DNA of 64,000 bases from Streptosporangium album (GTDB taxonomy: Bacteria; Actinomycetota; Actinomycetes; Streptosporangiales; Streptosporangiaceae): assembly GCF_014203795.1 (NCBI RefSeq), contig NZ_JACHJU010000001.1, positions 2,976,001 to 3,040,000 of the forward strand. The letters run 5' to 3'. Below the pieces are notes generated by a model that did no database searches, was not told where the DNA came from, and saw only the letters and a program-made list of their open reading frames with translations. The first letter of the stretch is position 1. Every line of letters begins with the position of its first letter. Both the position numbers and the translations under genes were made by a program. Positions 1-6,512 of the stretch are shown here, piece after piece.

Positions 1-429
1 ACGGAGGCCGTGCGTGCCGGCGCCCGCGGAGAGGTGCCGGTCGGCGCGGTCGTCCTCGACGCGGACGGCTCGGTGCTGGCGCAGGCCGGGAACGACCGGG
101 AGTCCCTGGCCGATCCCACCGCGCACGCCGAAATCCTCGCCCTGCGGGAAGCGGCCCGTGTCCGTGGGGAATGGCGGCTGACCGGCTGCACCCTGGTGGT
201 CACGCTGGAGCCCTGCACGATGTGCGCGGGGGCCTCGGTGCTGGCTCGGGTCGACCGCATCGTCTACGGTGCCGCGGACGCCAAGGGCGGAGCCGCCGGC
301 TCGCTGTGGGACGTGGTGCGCGACCGCCGTCTCAACCACCGCCCCGAGGTCCTCAGGGACGTGCTGGCCGACGAGTGCGCCGCCGTTCTCACCGAGTTCT
401 TCGCCGTTCGGCGGATGCGCGAGCAATAG
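1..429 (+). CDS. tadA: tRNA adenosine(34) deaminase, 5' end cut by window
   Basis: Deaminates A34 to inosine in the anticodon of tRNA-Arg(ACG). The reading frame is open from base 1, so the true start lies outside the window; only a short N-terminal piece is missing. The zinc-deaminase signature is complete: HAEILAL carries the His ligand and the catalytic Glu, and PCTMCAG carries the two Cys ligands. The gene ends 24 bp before a tRNA-Ser gene, an arrangement common in actinomycetes, where tadA and tRNA-Ser genes lie close to ffs and dnaX. It reads as an intact housekeeping gene. Confidence 0.93.
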   Translation, partial: TEAVRAGARGEVPVGAVVLDADGSVLAQAGNDRESLADPTAHAEILALREAARVRGEWRLTGCTLVVTLEPCTMCAGASVLARVDRIVYGAADAKGGAAGSLWDVVRDRRLNHRPEVLRDVLADECAAVLTEFFAVRRMREQ

Positions 430-453
430 TGGTTATCCGGTAAGCTGCTCCGC

Positions 454-543
454 GGTGGAGTCGCCTAGTGGCCGAGGGCGCACGCCTCGAAAGCGTGTGA
501 TGGGGCAACCTATCCGTGGGTTCAAATCCCACCTCCACCGCCA
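454..543 (+). tRNA. tRNA-Ser (anticodon CGA)
   Basis: The acceptor stem GGTGGAG (454-460) pairs with CTCCACC (533-539), followed by discriminator G and an encoded CCA (541-543). The anticodon stem CACGC/GCGTG holds loop CTCGAAA, giving anticodon CGA, which reads UCG. There is a long variable arm, as expected for serine, and the T loop is GTTCAAATC. Confidence 0.96.
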
Positions 544-547
544 CCAT

Positions 548-585
548 AAGAGCCTCTGACCTGCTAGAGCGGGTTGGAGGCTCTT
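548..585 (+). terminator. hairpin terminator after tRNA-Ser(CGA)
   Basis: A perfect 9-bp inverted repeat, AAGAGCCTC (548-556) and GAGGCTCTT (577-585), starts five bases after the tRNA. It is followed by only a short pyrimidine stretch, as is usual in GC-rich actinomycetes. Confidence 0.65.
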
Positions 586-945
586 CGCATGTCACGACCA
601 TGGGGAAACGGCCCCAAATCCGGTCTTGAGCTGCGGTCCCCGGCGGCGGCTCACCTTCCGCGCGGAAGGCAGCACCCGGCATCGATCGAGAAGAGAGCCG
701 GTGCGAACGGACGCGTGACCTGCCGCGTCTGCCGGGTCGTCGGCTCCCTCGGCAAGTACGCCCGCCGGCATGGGATATACCGGTGGCGAAGAGTTGTCGA
801 TCCCGCGCACTGTGACGGATCAGGCCGACCGGATCCCGGCCGTGGTCAGGCGGACCTCGGCCGGTCAGCGCGCCGAAAAGCCGGCGGGCCCGGAACCCGC
901 TCCGGAGCGACTGCGAACCTTAGGCATCGGGTGTGCGGGCGTTCC
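586..945. other. 360 bp with no recognisable gene
   Basis: Open frames here encode only low-complexity Arg/Pro/Gly protein typical of noncoding high-GC DNA. I see no RBS-start pair, tRNA or strong repeat. It separates the tRNA-Ser terminator from the end of the convergent small gene at 946-1248. Confidence 0.5.
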
Positions 946-1248
946 TCAGTCGCCCGAGGGGATCTCCAGGACGCGCGCGTGCAGGACCGAACGCTGGTGC
1001 AGGGCCGACCGCAGCGCCCGGTGCAGGCCGTCCTCGAGGTAGAGGTCACCGCGCCACTGCACCACGTGGGGGAACAGATCGCCGTAGAACGTGGAGTCCT
1101 TCGCAAGCAGGGAGTGCAGGTCGAGCATCGCTTTCGTGGTGATCAGCGTGTCGAGCCGGACCTGTCGCGGAGGTATCTGCGCCCACTCGCGATGCGAGAG
1201 ACCGTGCTCGGGGTAGGGCCGTTCATCACCGACCAGCTTGAAGATCAC
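946..1248 (-). CDS. Conserved actinobacterial small protein (often labelled VapB-family)
   Basis: 100 residues beginning MIFKLVGDERPYPEHGLS and containing the compact blocks QIPPRQVRLDTLITTK, DSTFYGDLFPHVVQW and YLEDGLHRALR. From memory, this is a strongly conserved actinobacterial protein found near tadA and sometimes annotated as a type II toxin-antitoxin VapB-family protein. I see no toxin partner here, so that label is doubtful. The start is GTG at 1248. No Shine-Dalgarno is visible; a -10 hexamer TAAACT (1256-1261) sits exactly 7 nt upstream, so the mRNA is probably leaderless. The tail after EIPSGD is short. Confidence 0.75.
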   Translation of the reverse strand: MIFKLVGDERPYPEHGLSHREWAQIPPRQVRLDTLITTKAMLDLHSLLAKDSTFYGDLFPHVVQWRGDLYLEDGLHRALRSALHQRSVLHARVLEIPSGD

Positions 1249-1255
1249 ACTATGT

Positions 1256-1261
1256 AGTTTA
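1256..1261 (-). promoter_or_regulatory. -10 element of a leaderless promoter
   Basis: TAAACT on the minus strand fits TANNNT. It is separated by 7 nt (1249-1255) from the GTG of the conserved small gene, the spacing expected when transcription starts at the initiation codon. Confidence 0.5.
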
Positions 1262-1318
1262 GGAGAGATTCAGGCTCTTTGCCTGCAGTGCTGCTCTCGC
1301 CGCATGTCAGCGGCGCTT

Positions 1319-1531
1319 TCAGATGCTGCCGGCGAAGGTGTCGCACATGTTGGGGTCGCCGCTCCGATAGCCGGTGGTGAACCACTTGACGCGCTGCGCC
1401 GACGTCCCGTGGGTGAAGCCGTCGGGGTCGACCCGGCCGCCGCTTTCGACCTGTGAGCTGTCCAGCTGGGCATCGTCCTTGAAGTCCATCGCCGACGTCC
1501 CTTCGATCCGTTTGAGACCCTTCGACTGCCC
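1319..1531 (-). pseudogene. C-terminal remnant of a neutral zinc metallopeptidase (YpfJ-like)
   Basis: The minus frame ending at the TGA of 1319-1321 reads [20 protein letters not shown], then [15 protein letters not shown]. This is the family's C-terminal signature (PDSFTHGTSxQRxRWF...GDxxxCDTF). The upstream catalytic part with HExxH is absent, and an in-frame TGA (1532-1534) closes the frame. I infer a truncated relic left by a deletion that joined it to the small open frame at 1532-1765, which shares the same reading frame across that TGA. There is no start codon or RBS of its own. Confidence 0.75.
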
Positions 1532-1765
1532 TCAGGAGGGCGGGACACGCCGGTGGGATCGGATGCAACACCCCGGGGAGACGTCGTGGCACCTGGTGGA
1601 AACGGCGAGCTTGACGAGGTTGCCGGAGACCGCCTTCACGCCTCTGCGGTCGATCTCGTAGCCGTCACCGTGTTCGTTTCCGAGGCCCGGCCAGCATGTG
1701 GGTGGCTTGGGATCGGTGTCCCACTGGGACCACTGATCAGCGGAAGTGGGGTTCGGATCACGCAT
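1532..1765 (-). pseudogene. Truncated small gene with good RBS, function unknown
   Basis: A 77-residue frame starts at ATG 1765 behind a clear GGAGG seven bases upstream (revcomp ATCGGAGGCCGACATG). It begins MRDPNPTSADQWSQWDTD and includes GDGYEIDRRGVKAVSGNLVKLA. The latter resembles the opening helix of WXG/ESX-like helical proteins, but only weakly. After about residue 55 it becomes Cys/Arg/Ser-rich and unconvincing, then stops and continues in frame into the metallopeptidase relic. I take it as the 5' end of a real gene cut by a deletion. Confidence 0.4.
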
Positions 1766-1837
1766 GTCGGCCTCCGATGATCACGCTACGGATATGCCTG
1801 ATGTGCGGCAATCGTCGGGTAAAGCTGGAACGCCAGA

Positions 1838-1868
1838 AGGGTCGTGCCGCAGATCACGGCACGACCCT
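1838..1868. terminator. Ancestral terminator of tRNA-Ser(GGA), now cut off
   Basis: A perfect 12-bp inverted repeat: AGGGTCGTGCCG (1838-1849), 7-nt loop, CGGCACGACCCT (1857-1868). It lies 6 bp beyond the left att repeat, which is the 3' end of tRNA-Ser(GGA). In an empty chromosome this hairpin would follow the tRNA directly (minus strand); element insertion moved it 13 kb away. Confidence 0.7.
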
Positions 1869-1874
1869 CTGAGT

Positions 1875-1931
1875 TGGCGGAGGATAGGAGATTCGAACTC
1901 CTGAGGGGTTGCCCCCAACACGCTTTCCAAG
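1875..1931. repeat. Left attachment site, 57-bp repeat of the tRNA-Ser 3' half
   Basis: Identical to 14890-14946. It begins TGGCGGAGGATAGGAG and ends CACGCTTTCCAAG, i.e. CCA end through T arm and variable arm to the anticodon stem in minus orientation. After base 1931 the tRNA match stops (GACTG instead of GCGTG), so this is a tRNA fragment, not a second gene. Confidence 0.95.
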
Positions 1932-2025
1932 ACTGTGGATCTCTGTTCAGCTCTGATCAGAGCGGTCCCGACCAGGCGAGGAGGGGGCGGACGGGACCCT
2001 GATGAACGACCCCGGACGGGCATGA

Positions 2026-2043
2026 ACTGAGACCCAAACTGAG
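2026..2043. repeat. 18-bp subterminal repeat, left copy
   Basis: ACTGAGACCCAAACTGAG lies 94 bp inside the left att repeat and recurs exactly at 14809-14826, 63 bp inside the right one. Each copy contains ACTGAGAC/ACTGAG(A/C)C units 12 bp apart. Location at both ends of the element suggests arm-type integrase or accessory sites (inference). Confidence 0.6.
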
Positions 2044-2177
2044 CCCTTTCGGCTGGCGCCCGAGAGCGAGTCTGGGAGATCCGCGGCGTATCCCCAGGGC
2101 AACTGATGATCTCGACACTAGCCATGCTCGACTGGATCGATACTCCGGCGACTTCCCGGATAGAGGATCATGGCCCT

Positions 2178-2960
2178 ATGACCGCGAAGTACCAGCATGA
2201 GGACACTGCGCTTCAGGCGTTCCGCGATGAGTTGGTTGCCCGAGGCAGGCGAGCCGAGATCACCGCGTATCCTGACCGCGATCCCGCACATCCGCTTACC
2301 GTCGATGCCTTGATCAGCATCGACGGCGTGGAATGGGCGGTGGATCACTGCCTGGTGTCTCGTCCCCAACTACTTCCGGCTGCATTGAAGGCAGCTGAAG
2401 CGGTGTTACGCCCCCGCATCGAAGCTATCGCCCAGACGTACGGTTGTGTCATCCAGGTCAGCTACTTGCCTCAGACCGGCGCCAAGGGGGTCAGCTGGGG
2501 TGCTGACTACTACGACCGGATCGTTCAACTGGCCGAAAAAGCCGTGACCGTACAGGGATTGATCGATGGCGAAGACTCTTTCGCCACCGCCCAAGCCTTC
2601 CCAAGCAAGACCCCCGACGTACACCTGATCCCATTCACTGATACGACAGGAAACCCCTCTGTCAGCACTCAGGTCGACGCTGGCTTGCGCGATCCGCTTC
2701 TTAAGAAGCTGGCCGGTCAGCTCAAACGAGCCAAAGAGGCAGGTCTGCCTACGGCTTTGCTGCTCGACCAGATCCCGCGATCGGACGTCAACAGCCACGC
2801 CGTCTGGCTCGCCGCGCCGGTCACCATTGCCGCCACCGTGGCCGCCATCTTGCATGATCATGATGCGGTGAACCCAAAGGTTCTGGATCAAGTTTGGTTG
2901 AGGCCGACGGTACACGCCGCCATCCAGCCAGGTTTTCCCTCTATCCATCAGCTGATTTGA
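2178..2960 (+). CDS. AICE cargo protein of unknown function
   Basis: 260 residues from ATG 2178, preceded by AGAGGA; an in-frame ATG at 2106 has no RBS and would add an unconvincing leader. The N-terminal part has charged-then-hydrophobic alternation, RRAEITAYPDRD then VDALISIDGVEWAVDHCLV. This has a faint look of a restriction-endonuclease-like core, but I cannot identify catalytic residues with confidence. A middle ALLLDQIPRSD strand and a C-terminal VLDQVWLRPTVH follow. No membrane segment or signal peptide is seen. Base composition is visibly less GC-rich than the neighbouring transfer genes, suggesting a separate origin. It lies at the element's left edge, convergent with the decarboxylase, where AICEs carry accessory genes. 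Function not recognised. Confidence 0.7.
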   Translation: MTAKYQHEDTALQAFRDELVARGRRAEITAYPDRDPAHPLTVDALISIDGVEWAVDHCLVSRPQLLPAALKAAEAVLRPRIEAIAQTYGCVIQVSYLPQTGAKGVSWGADYYDRIVQLAEKAVTVQGLIDGEDSFATAQAFPSKTPDVHLIPFTDTTGNPSVSTQVDAGLRDPLLKKLAGQLKRAKEAGLPTALLLDQIPRSDVNSHAVWLAAPVTIAATVAAILHDHDAVNPKVLDQVWLRPTVHAAIQPGFPSIHQLI

Positions 2961-2994
2961 CGAGAGACCCGGAGGTCCTCCTCTGGGTCTCTCG
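2961..2994. terminator. Bidirectional terminator between convergent cargo genes
   Basis: CGAGAGACCC (2961-2970) pairs with GGGTCTCTCG (2985-2994), starting right after the TGA of the unknown cargo gene and ending 10 bp before the stop of the convergent decarboxylase. Confidence 0.75.
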
Positions 2995-3004
2995 GGCAAT
3001 CAGC

Positions 3005-4096
3005 TCAGCTTCCTAGATAGTGGAAGGCCGGTTTCGGGTGCATTAGGAAGTCGTGGTGGGAGATGTTCCATGCATAGGCGCCGGCCATCAGGAACTCAAC
3101 CACGTCCCCCGGCTTCAAGCTCACCGGGACGTGCCGTGCCATGGTGTCCTTGGGAGTGCAGAGCTGGCCGACGATGGTGGTGGGTTCGCCTGACTCTTCG
3201 ATGACCATGGGCTGGCTGTGCCCCTTGGTCGCGGGCGTCCGGATGTGGTGGGTGCCGCCCGCCACCACCGCGAACAGCTCACCGTGAACGCGCTTGACGT
3301 CGATGACTCGGGTGACATACCGCCCGCAGTAGACCGACAGCGAACGGCCCGGCTCGATCCGTAGAACCTCGCCAGGGCGTCGAAGCGAGGCCAGGCCCTT
3401 GCCGTACGTCTTCCAGTCGAATCGGGAGTCTGGATCGGCATAGGACACGGCCATGCCCCCACCGATATTGATCTCAGTGACGCCGAGGCCGCGCGCGTAG
3501 TCGAGAATCGCGGTGGCCAGCTCCAACATGCGAGGCGCGTCAAGACCGCTGGCGAGGTGGGCATGGATGCCGCGGAACCGTACCGCATCCTGACCGGCCA
3601 GCATCTCGATGCATTCGGAGATGCCCGCAGGGTCCATGCCGAACGGAGTCGCGCCGCCGCCCATGGCCAGGGACGCGCCGCTGATTGGGATGTCGAGATT
3701 GACCCTGAGCAGGACGTCAGCGGACCGGCCCGCCGTGAACAGGCGCCGGATCTCGCTGGGGCTTTCGATGTGCAGTCGGTACACGTCGGCGAAGAGTTCG
3801 GCATCGGTCTTGCCGGGGCCGCCCAACGCGATCGGCGACTCGGGGAAGAACTTGCGCACGTGGGCAAGTTCTCCCCCTGAAGCCACCTCGAAGCCATCGA
3901 CGTAAGGCGCGATCACCCGCAGCAGCTGCGGATCGGGATTGGCCTTGACGGCGTAGTGCACCTCGATGTCTCCGAGGGCGGCCCGTACGGTGGCCATGTG
4001 GGCGTCAAGGTCGGCAAGGTCGTACACGTACGCGGGCAGCTCGCCAGCGTCGGCCAGTTCCAAGGCCCGTGCGTGCATTGGCAGTGTGGCTGTCAT
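3005..4096 (-). CDS. Type III PLP-dependent decarboxylase (DAP/ornithine decarboxylase fold)
   Basis: 363 residues, the usual length for alanine-racemase-fold amino acid decarboxylases. The PLP lysine is in HYAVKAN (Lys51). GGGMAV is the phosphate-binding glycine motif, IEPGRSL the conserved EPGR, LCTPKD supplies the interface Cys/Asp, and GAYAWNISHHDF holds the C-terminal active-site Tyr. The loop GGTHHIRTPATKGHSQP resembles secondary-metabolism members (BtrK-like or siderophore-cluster decarboxylases) more than housekeeping LysA. Substrate cannot be read from sequence. It starts at ATG 4096 after CGGAG and lies 35 bp downstream of the GntR gene on the same strand, so the regulator and enzyme probably form one operon. 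Unusual as AICE cargo. Confidence 0.85.
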   Translation of the reverse strand: MTATLPMHARALELADAGELPAYVYDLADLDAHMATVRAALGDIEVHYAVKANPDPQLLRVIAPYVDGFEVASGGELAHVRKFFPESPIALGGPGKTDAELFADVYRLHIESPSEIRRLFTAGRSADVLLRVNLDIPISGASLAMGGGATPFGMDPAGISECIEMLAGQDAVRFRGIHAHLASGLDAPRMLELATAILDYARGLGVTEINIGGGMAVSYADPDSRFDWKTYGKGLASLRRPGEVLRIEPGRSLSVYCGRYVTRVIDVKRVHGELFAVVAGGTHHIRTPATKGHSQPMVIEESGEPTTIVGQLCTPKDTMARHVPVSLKPGDVVEFLMAGAYAWNISHHDFLMHPKPAFHYLGS

Positions 4097-4131
4097 CGCA
4101 TCGTCTCCGATCGGGTCGTGTCCAGGCCGTG

Positions 4132-4896
4132 TCAGCTAAGCGGGAAGGTGTTCTCGATCACCAGGTAGTGAGCGGGCGTGACCGTGGTGGTCACCTCTAC
4201 AGCCTGCCCGCCTTCGGTCCTGCCGACATGGAAGATGTCGAGAACGGTCCGCTCGGGGCTGATCTCCAGCGCGTCGGCTTCGGCATCCGTGGGAGGCCGG
4301 ACGATGATGCGCTCGGTCGCTTCGGTCTGCGTGTAGCCCAGTTCTGCCAGCGCCGACTTGACGCCGCCGTGGATAACGGGTCCTTCCTCTTCCAGGACGG
4401 TCCCCTCAGCGATGGACAGCGGGAACCACGATGCGTTCAGACGGACCGGGATACCCGACGCGAGGAGCCGCCTACGGCGAACGAGGGCGTTCTCCTCACC
4501 CCGCGCCAACCCGAGGGCGTCGGCGACATCGTCCGGCGGGACAGCCCGCTCGGTCGTGATCTCGTGCTGCGGTTCGAGCCCGGCCGCGCGTACCTCCGCG
4601 TCGAACGCGCCGCGTGCCTGTCCGCCCTCGCGCGCCTCGCGTGAGTAGCGCGCCGGCGAGTGCAGCATCGGCGGAATGTAGGTGACCATGGTTCCCCTCC
4701 CTTGACGAGGGCGAATCATGCCCTCGGCCGCGAGTACCTGCATTGCCCTGTTGACCAGGCTCCGTGATGCGCCGTACCGCTCGGCAAGCACCGGCTCAGC
4801 TGGGAAGACCGTGGCAGGCGGGTAGACGCCGTTCACGATCTCCTCTCGGATTCGGGCCGCGATCTGACGGAAGCCCAACTTGCTTGAGTAGGTCAT
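4132..4896 (-). CDS. GntR-family regulator with UTRA domain (KorSA-like)
   Basis: 254 residues. An N-terminal winged helix (about residues 5-75, FRQIAARIREEIVNGVYPPATVFPAEPVLAERYG ASRSLVNRAMQVL in two blocks) is followed by a UTRA effector-binding domain running to the end (PVRLNASWFP, ALAELGYTQTEATERI). The start is ATG 4896 with AAAGAGGGAGAA just upstream; a longer frame reaches 4998 but would cover the promoter. In pSAM2-like elements such a regulator (KorSA) represses replication and transfer genes. Here it faces a divergent transfer operon across a region with matching palindromes, so I infer autoregulation and repression of transfer. The UTRA domain implies a small-molecule inducer, possibly tied to the co-transcribed decarboxylase. 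Confidence 0.88.
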   Translation of the reverse strand: MTYSSKLGFRQIAARIREEIVNGVYPPATVFPAEPVLAERYGASRSLVNRAMQVLAAEGMIRPRQGRGTMVTYIPPMLHSPARYSREAREGGQARGAFDAEVRAAGLEPQHEITTERAVPPDDVADALGLARGEENALVRRRRLLASGIPVRLNASWFPLSIAEGTVLEEEGPVIHGGVKSALAELGYTQTEATERIIVRPPTDAEADALEISPERTVLDIFHVGRTEGGQAVEVTTTVTPAHYLVIENTFPLS

Positions 4897-4933
4897 TTCT
4901 CCCTCTTTGACCGAGTCGCTCTTTCGGCCTAAA

Positions 4934-4956
4934 CAACAAACGTTTGATGTTTGTTG
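4934..4956. promoter_or_regulatory. Operator 1: palindrome over the transfer promoter -35
   Basis: Arms CAACAAAC (4934-4941) and GTTTGTTG (4949-4956) form a perfect inverted repeat; inside it lies the 10-bp palindrome CAAACGTTTG (4937-4946). It touches the -35 box at 4954-4959. Probable GntR target. Confidence 0.65.
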
Positions 4957-4983
4957 ACAGCGAGGTCCCGGCGGGTCCATTAT
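4954..4983 (+). promoter_or_regulatory. Promoter of the rightward transfer operon
   Basis: Perfect -35 TTGACA (4954-4959), 18-bp spacer, -10 CATTAT (4978-4983). It is placed between the two CAAACGTTTG palindromes and points to the operon starting at 5130. Confidence 0.6.
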
Positions 4984-4994
4984 CAGAGCCATCG

Positions 4995-5011
4995 ACAAAC
5001 GTTTGGCGTTT
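4995..5011. promoter_or_regulatory. Operator 2: second copy of the GntR-type site
   Basis: ACAAACGTTTGGCGTTT repeats 4937-4953 (ACAAACGTTTGATGTTT) with two differences and contains CAAACGTTTG (4996-5005). It lies at or just after the predicted transcription start, so two sites bracket one promoter. Confidence 0.6.
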
Positions 5012-5129
5012 CAATTCGGCAGCATACCTGCCACGTCGGATCGAGTCGAATAGCCAGCTGATCAGCCGGGATGCGGCCAGTCGCCAAAACAGATCCGCAC
5101 CCCGGCACCCCAAGAGAGGCGCTACCAGC

Positions 5130-5267
5130 ATGCCCATTCCATCCAGCGTGGCCAAGTCCAACGGATGCACGTCGGACTGCCGCAACGGTCAGATCTGGAA
5201 CCCCGGTTCCGGCCCCTACCCCTGCCCCTTCTGCCGCCCGACCGCCGCGAGCAAGGCGGCCCGATGA
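5130..5267 (+). CDS. Small Cys-rich zinc-ribbon protein, first gene of transfer operon
   Basis: 45 residues from ATG 5130, with GAGAGG upstream. Four Cys in two pairs (CTSDC and YPCPFC) with Gly/Pro turns suggest a minimal zinc ribbon. Its TGA overlaps the ATG of the next gene (ATGA at 5264-5267), showing translational coupling. Role unknown; small zinc-ribbon proteins are common in AICE operons. Confidence 0.6.
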   Translation: MPIPSSVAKSNGCTSDCRNGQIWNPGSGPYPCPFCRPTAASKAAR

Positions 5268-5587
5268 ACAGCCTCCGCCGCGCCTACCTCAAGCGGCGTG
5301 AGCAGCTGCGTAAGGCGATGTTCGCCGCCGGACCGGCCTGCACTGGCGCCGACGCCGATCTGTTCACCGCCCCCGACGTCTTCGAGCCCGAGCCGGACTC
5401 GGTCCGCCAGGACCGTGAGGCCGCGGCCAAGCGGATCTGCTCCACCTGCCCGGCCCGCTCGCAGTGCCTGGCCTACGCCCTGGACATCCGCCCCAGCGAG
5501 GGCGTGTGGGCGGGTCTGTCGGTCGGGGAAATCCGCGCCCTGTCCCTGTGGCCGGTGGCCGACCACGTGGAACAGGAGGTGGCGTGA
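5264..5587 (+). CDS. WhiB-like iron-sulfur protein
   Basis: 107 residues. Four Cys for a [4Fe-4S] cluster: PACTG, then CSTCPARSQC containing the CxxC and following Cys; the downstream turn GVWAGLS matches the G[VI]WGG signature. Basic residues at the N-terminus (RRAYLKRREQLRK) are seen in plasmid and AICE versions. WhiB-like proteins bind sigma factor and modulate transcription. The position at the head of the transfer operon suggests it controls transfer or host differentiation genes (inference). It overlaps both neighbours by a few bases. Confidence 0.85.
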   Translation: MNSLRRAYLKRREQLRKAMFAAGPACTGADADLFTAPDVFEPEPDSVRQDREAAAKRICSTCPARSQCLAYALDIRPSEGVWAGLSVGEIRALSLWPVADHVEQEVA

Positions 5588-5757
5588 TGAGCCGCTTTCA
5601 GTGCCTGGACTGCGAGCACGAGCACGGCATGGCCGTGTCCTGCCCGCGCTGCCGCACGCCGCGCGCCCAGGTGGAGGTCTGCCGCTCCCACGGCGCCCGC
5701 CCCGTCCACAGGTGCGGCACCTGTCGTACCCTCACCCGCTCCCAGTCCGGCCTTTAA
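5587..5757 (+). CDS. Small zinc-ribbon protein
   Basis: 56 residues starting at ATG 5587, overlapping the WhiB-like TGA by one base. Cys pairs FQCLDC, SCPRCR, VEVCRSH and HRCGTC give up to eight ligand residues, enough for two zinc ribbons. No function recognised. An RBS AAGGAGGTG for the next gene follows immediately. Confidence 0.6.
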   Translation: MSRFQCLDCEHEHGMAVSCPRCRTPRAQVEVCRSHGARPVHRCGTCRTLTRSQSGL

Positions 5758-5771
5758 CAAGGAGGTGAACC

Positions 5772-6512
5772 ATGACCATCGCCCCCACCCCCATCCCCAC
5801 CGCCCCCAACGACACGCCTGACAACCTGCCGGGCTTGGCTGAGCTGGTGTGCGCGCTGCGCCACTGTGCCCAGTTGCCCGGCCTGTTGATCCGCATCACC
5901 CTCGACCTCGACGGCAACGCCGAAGCCTCCGCCAGTCGCTGCGACCGCACCCCGCGCGTCGGGCTGGGCGCCGACCTGATGCAGGACCCGGACTCGTTGC
6001 CGCTGTACGGGGTGCTGGCCCACGAGATCGCCCACCACGCCCTCGACCACGACCGCCCCCGGGCGTTCTGGTGTAACCCGGTGTGGCTGGCCAAGGTCGC
6101 GCTGCTGGGCGGCTTGGTCTTGCGCCTGCCCCTGTCGGCCCTGGCCGTCCTGGTCTGTGTCGTGCTGGCCGCGGCGCTGGCCGACGCGCGGCGGGAGCGG
6201 CTACAGGAGTACGACGCCGACACTCACGCCGTGCGGCTGCTGGACGGCGCCGGGCTGCCCGGCCGTCGCTTGGTCGCCGCGGCGCTGGCCGATCTGATCG
6301 ACGCACCCCCCGGCTACCGGCTGATCGGCTGGGCCTTCGACGGCCACCCCAGTGCACGCGCCCGGCGTCGCACCCTGGCCACCGGCCGCCCTGCCCGCCG
6401 CCTGCGCTGGGCACTGATGTGGCAGCGCACCCCCACCCTGACCACCGCGCCCGGCTTCTCCTGCACCGCGTGCGGGCTGGGCAGCACGGACGGTACGGAG
6501 GTAAGCGCGTGA
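5772..6512 (+). CDS. M48-family membrane zinc metallopeptidase
   Basis: 246 residues, ATG after AAGGAGGTGAACC. HEIAHHALDH (His84, Glu85, His88) is the gluzincin motif, and EYDAD near residue 147 provides the third ligand, as in HtpX/Ste24 peptidases. Hydrophobic segments between (VALLGGLVLRLPLSALAVLV and VVLAAALAD) would place it in the membrane with the active site cytoplasmic. Conserved as a transfer-operon gene in some actinomycete elements. The substrate is unknown; processing of a membrane transfer protein is a plausible guess. It overlaps the next start (GTGA). Confidence 0.8.
   Translation: MTIAPTPIPTAPNDTPDNLPGLAELVCALRHCAQLPGLLIRITLDLDGNAEASASRCDRTPRVGLGADLMQDPDSLPLYGVLAHEIAHHALDHDRPRAFWCNPVWLAKVALLGGLVLRLPLSALAVLVCVVLAAALADARRERLQEYDADTHAVRLLDGAGLPGRRLVAAALADLIDAPPGYRLIGWAFDGHPSARARRRTLATGRPARRLRWALMWQRTPTLTTAPGFSCTACGLGSTDGTEVSA

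Noticed and set aside
946-1248. Toxin-antitoxin pair
   Set aside because: The product resembles a family sometimes named VapB, but no adjacent toxin gene exists.
574-1257. 227-codon plus-strand frame
   Set aside because: Arg/Pro-rich composition, antisense to the conserved 946-1248 gene, no RBS.
1875-1931. A third tRNA-Ser gene
   Set aside because: Only the 3' half matches; acceptor 5' strand, D arm and anticodon are missing.
1781-2125. Minus-strand open frame of 114 codons across the left att site
   Set aside because: It is read through the tRNA fragment and has no RBS; the same peptide-like segment appears at the right att copy because of the repeat.
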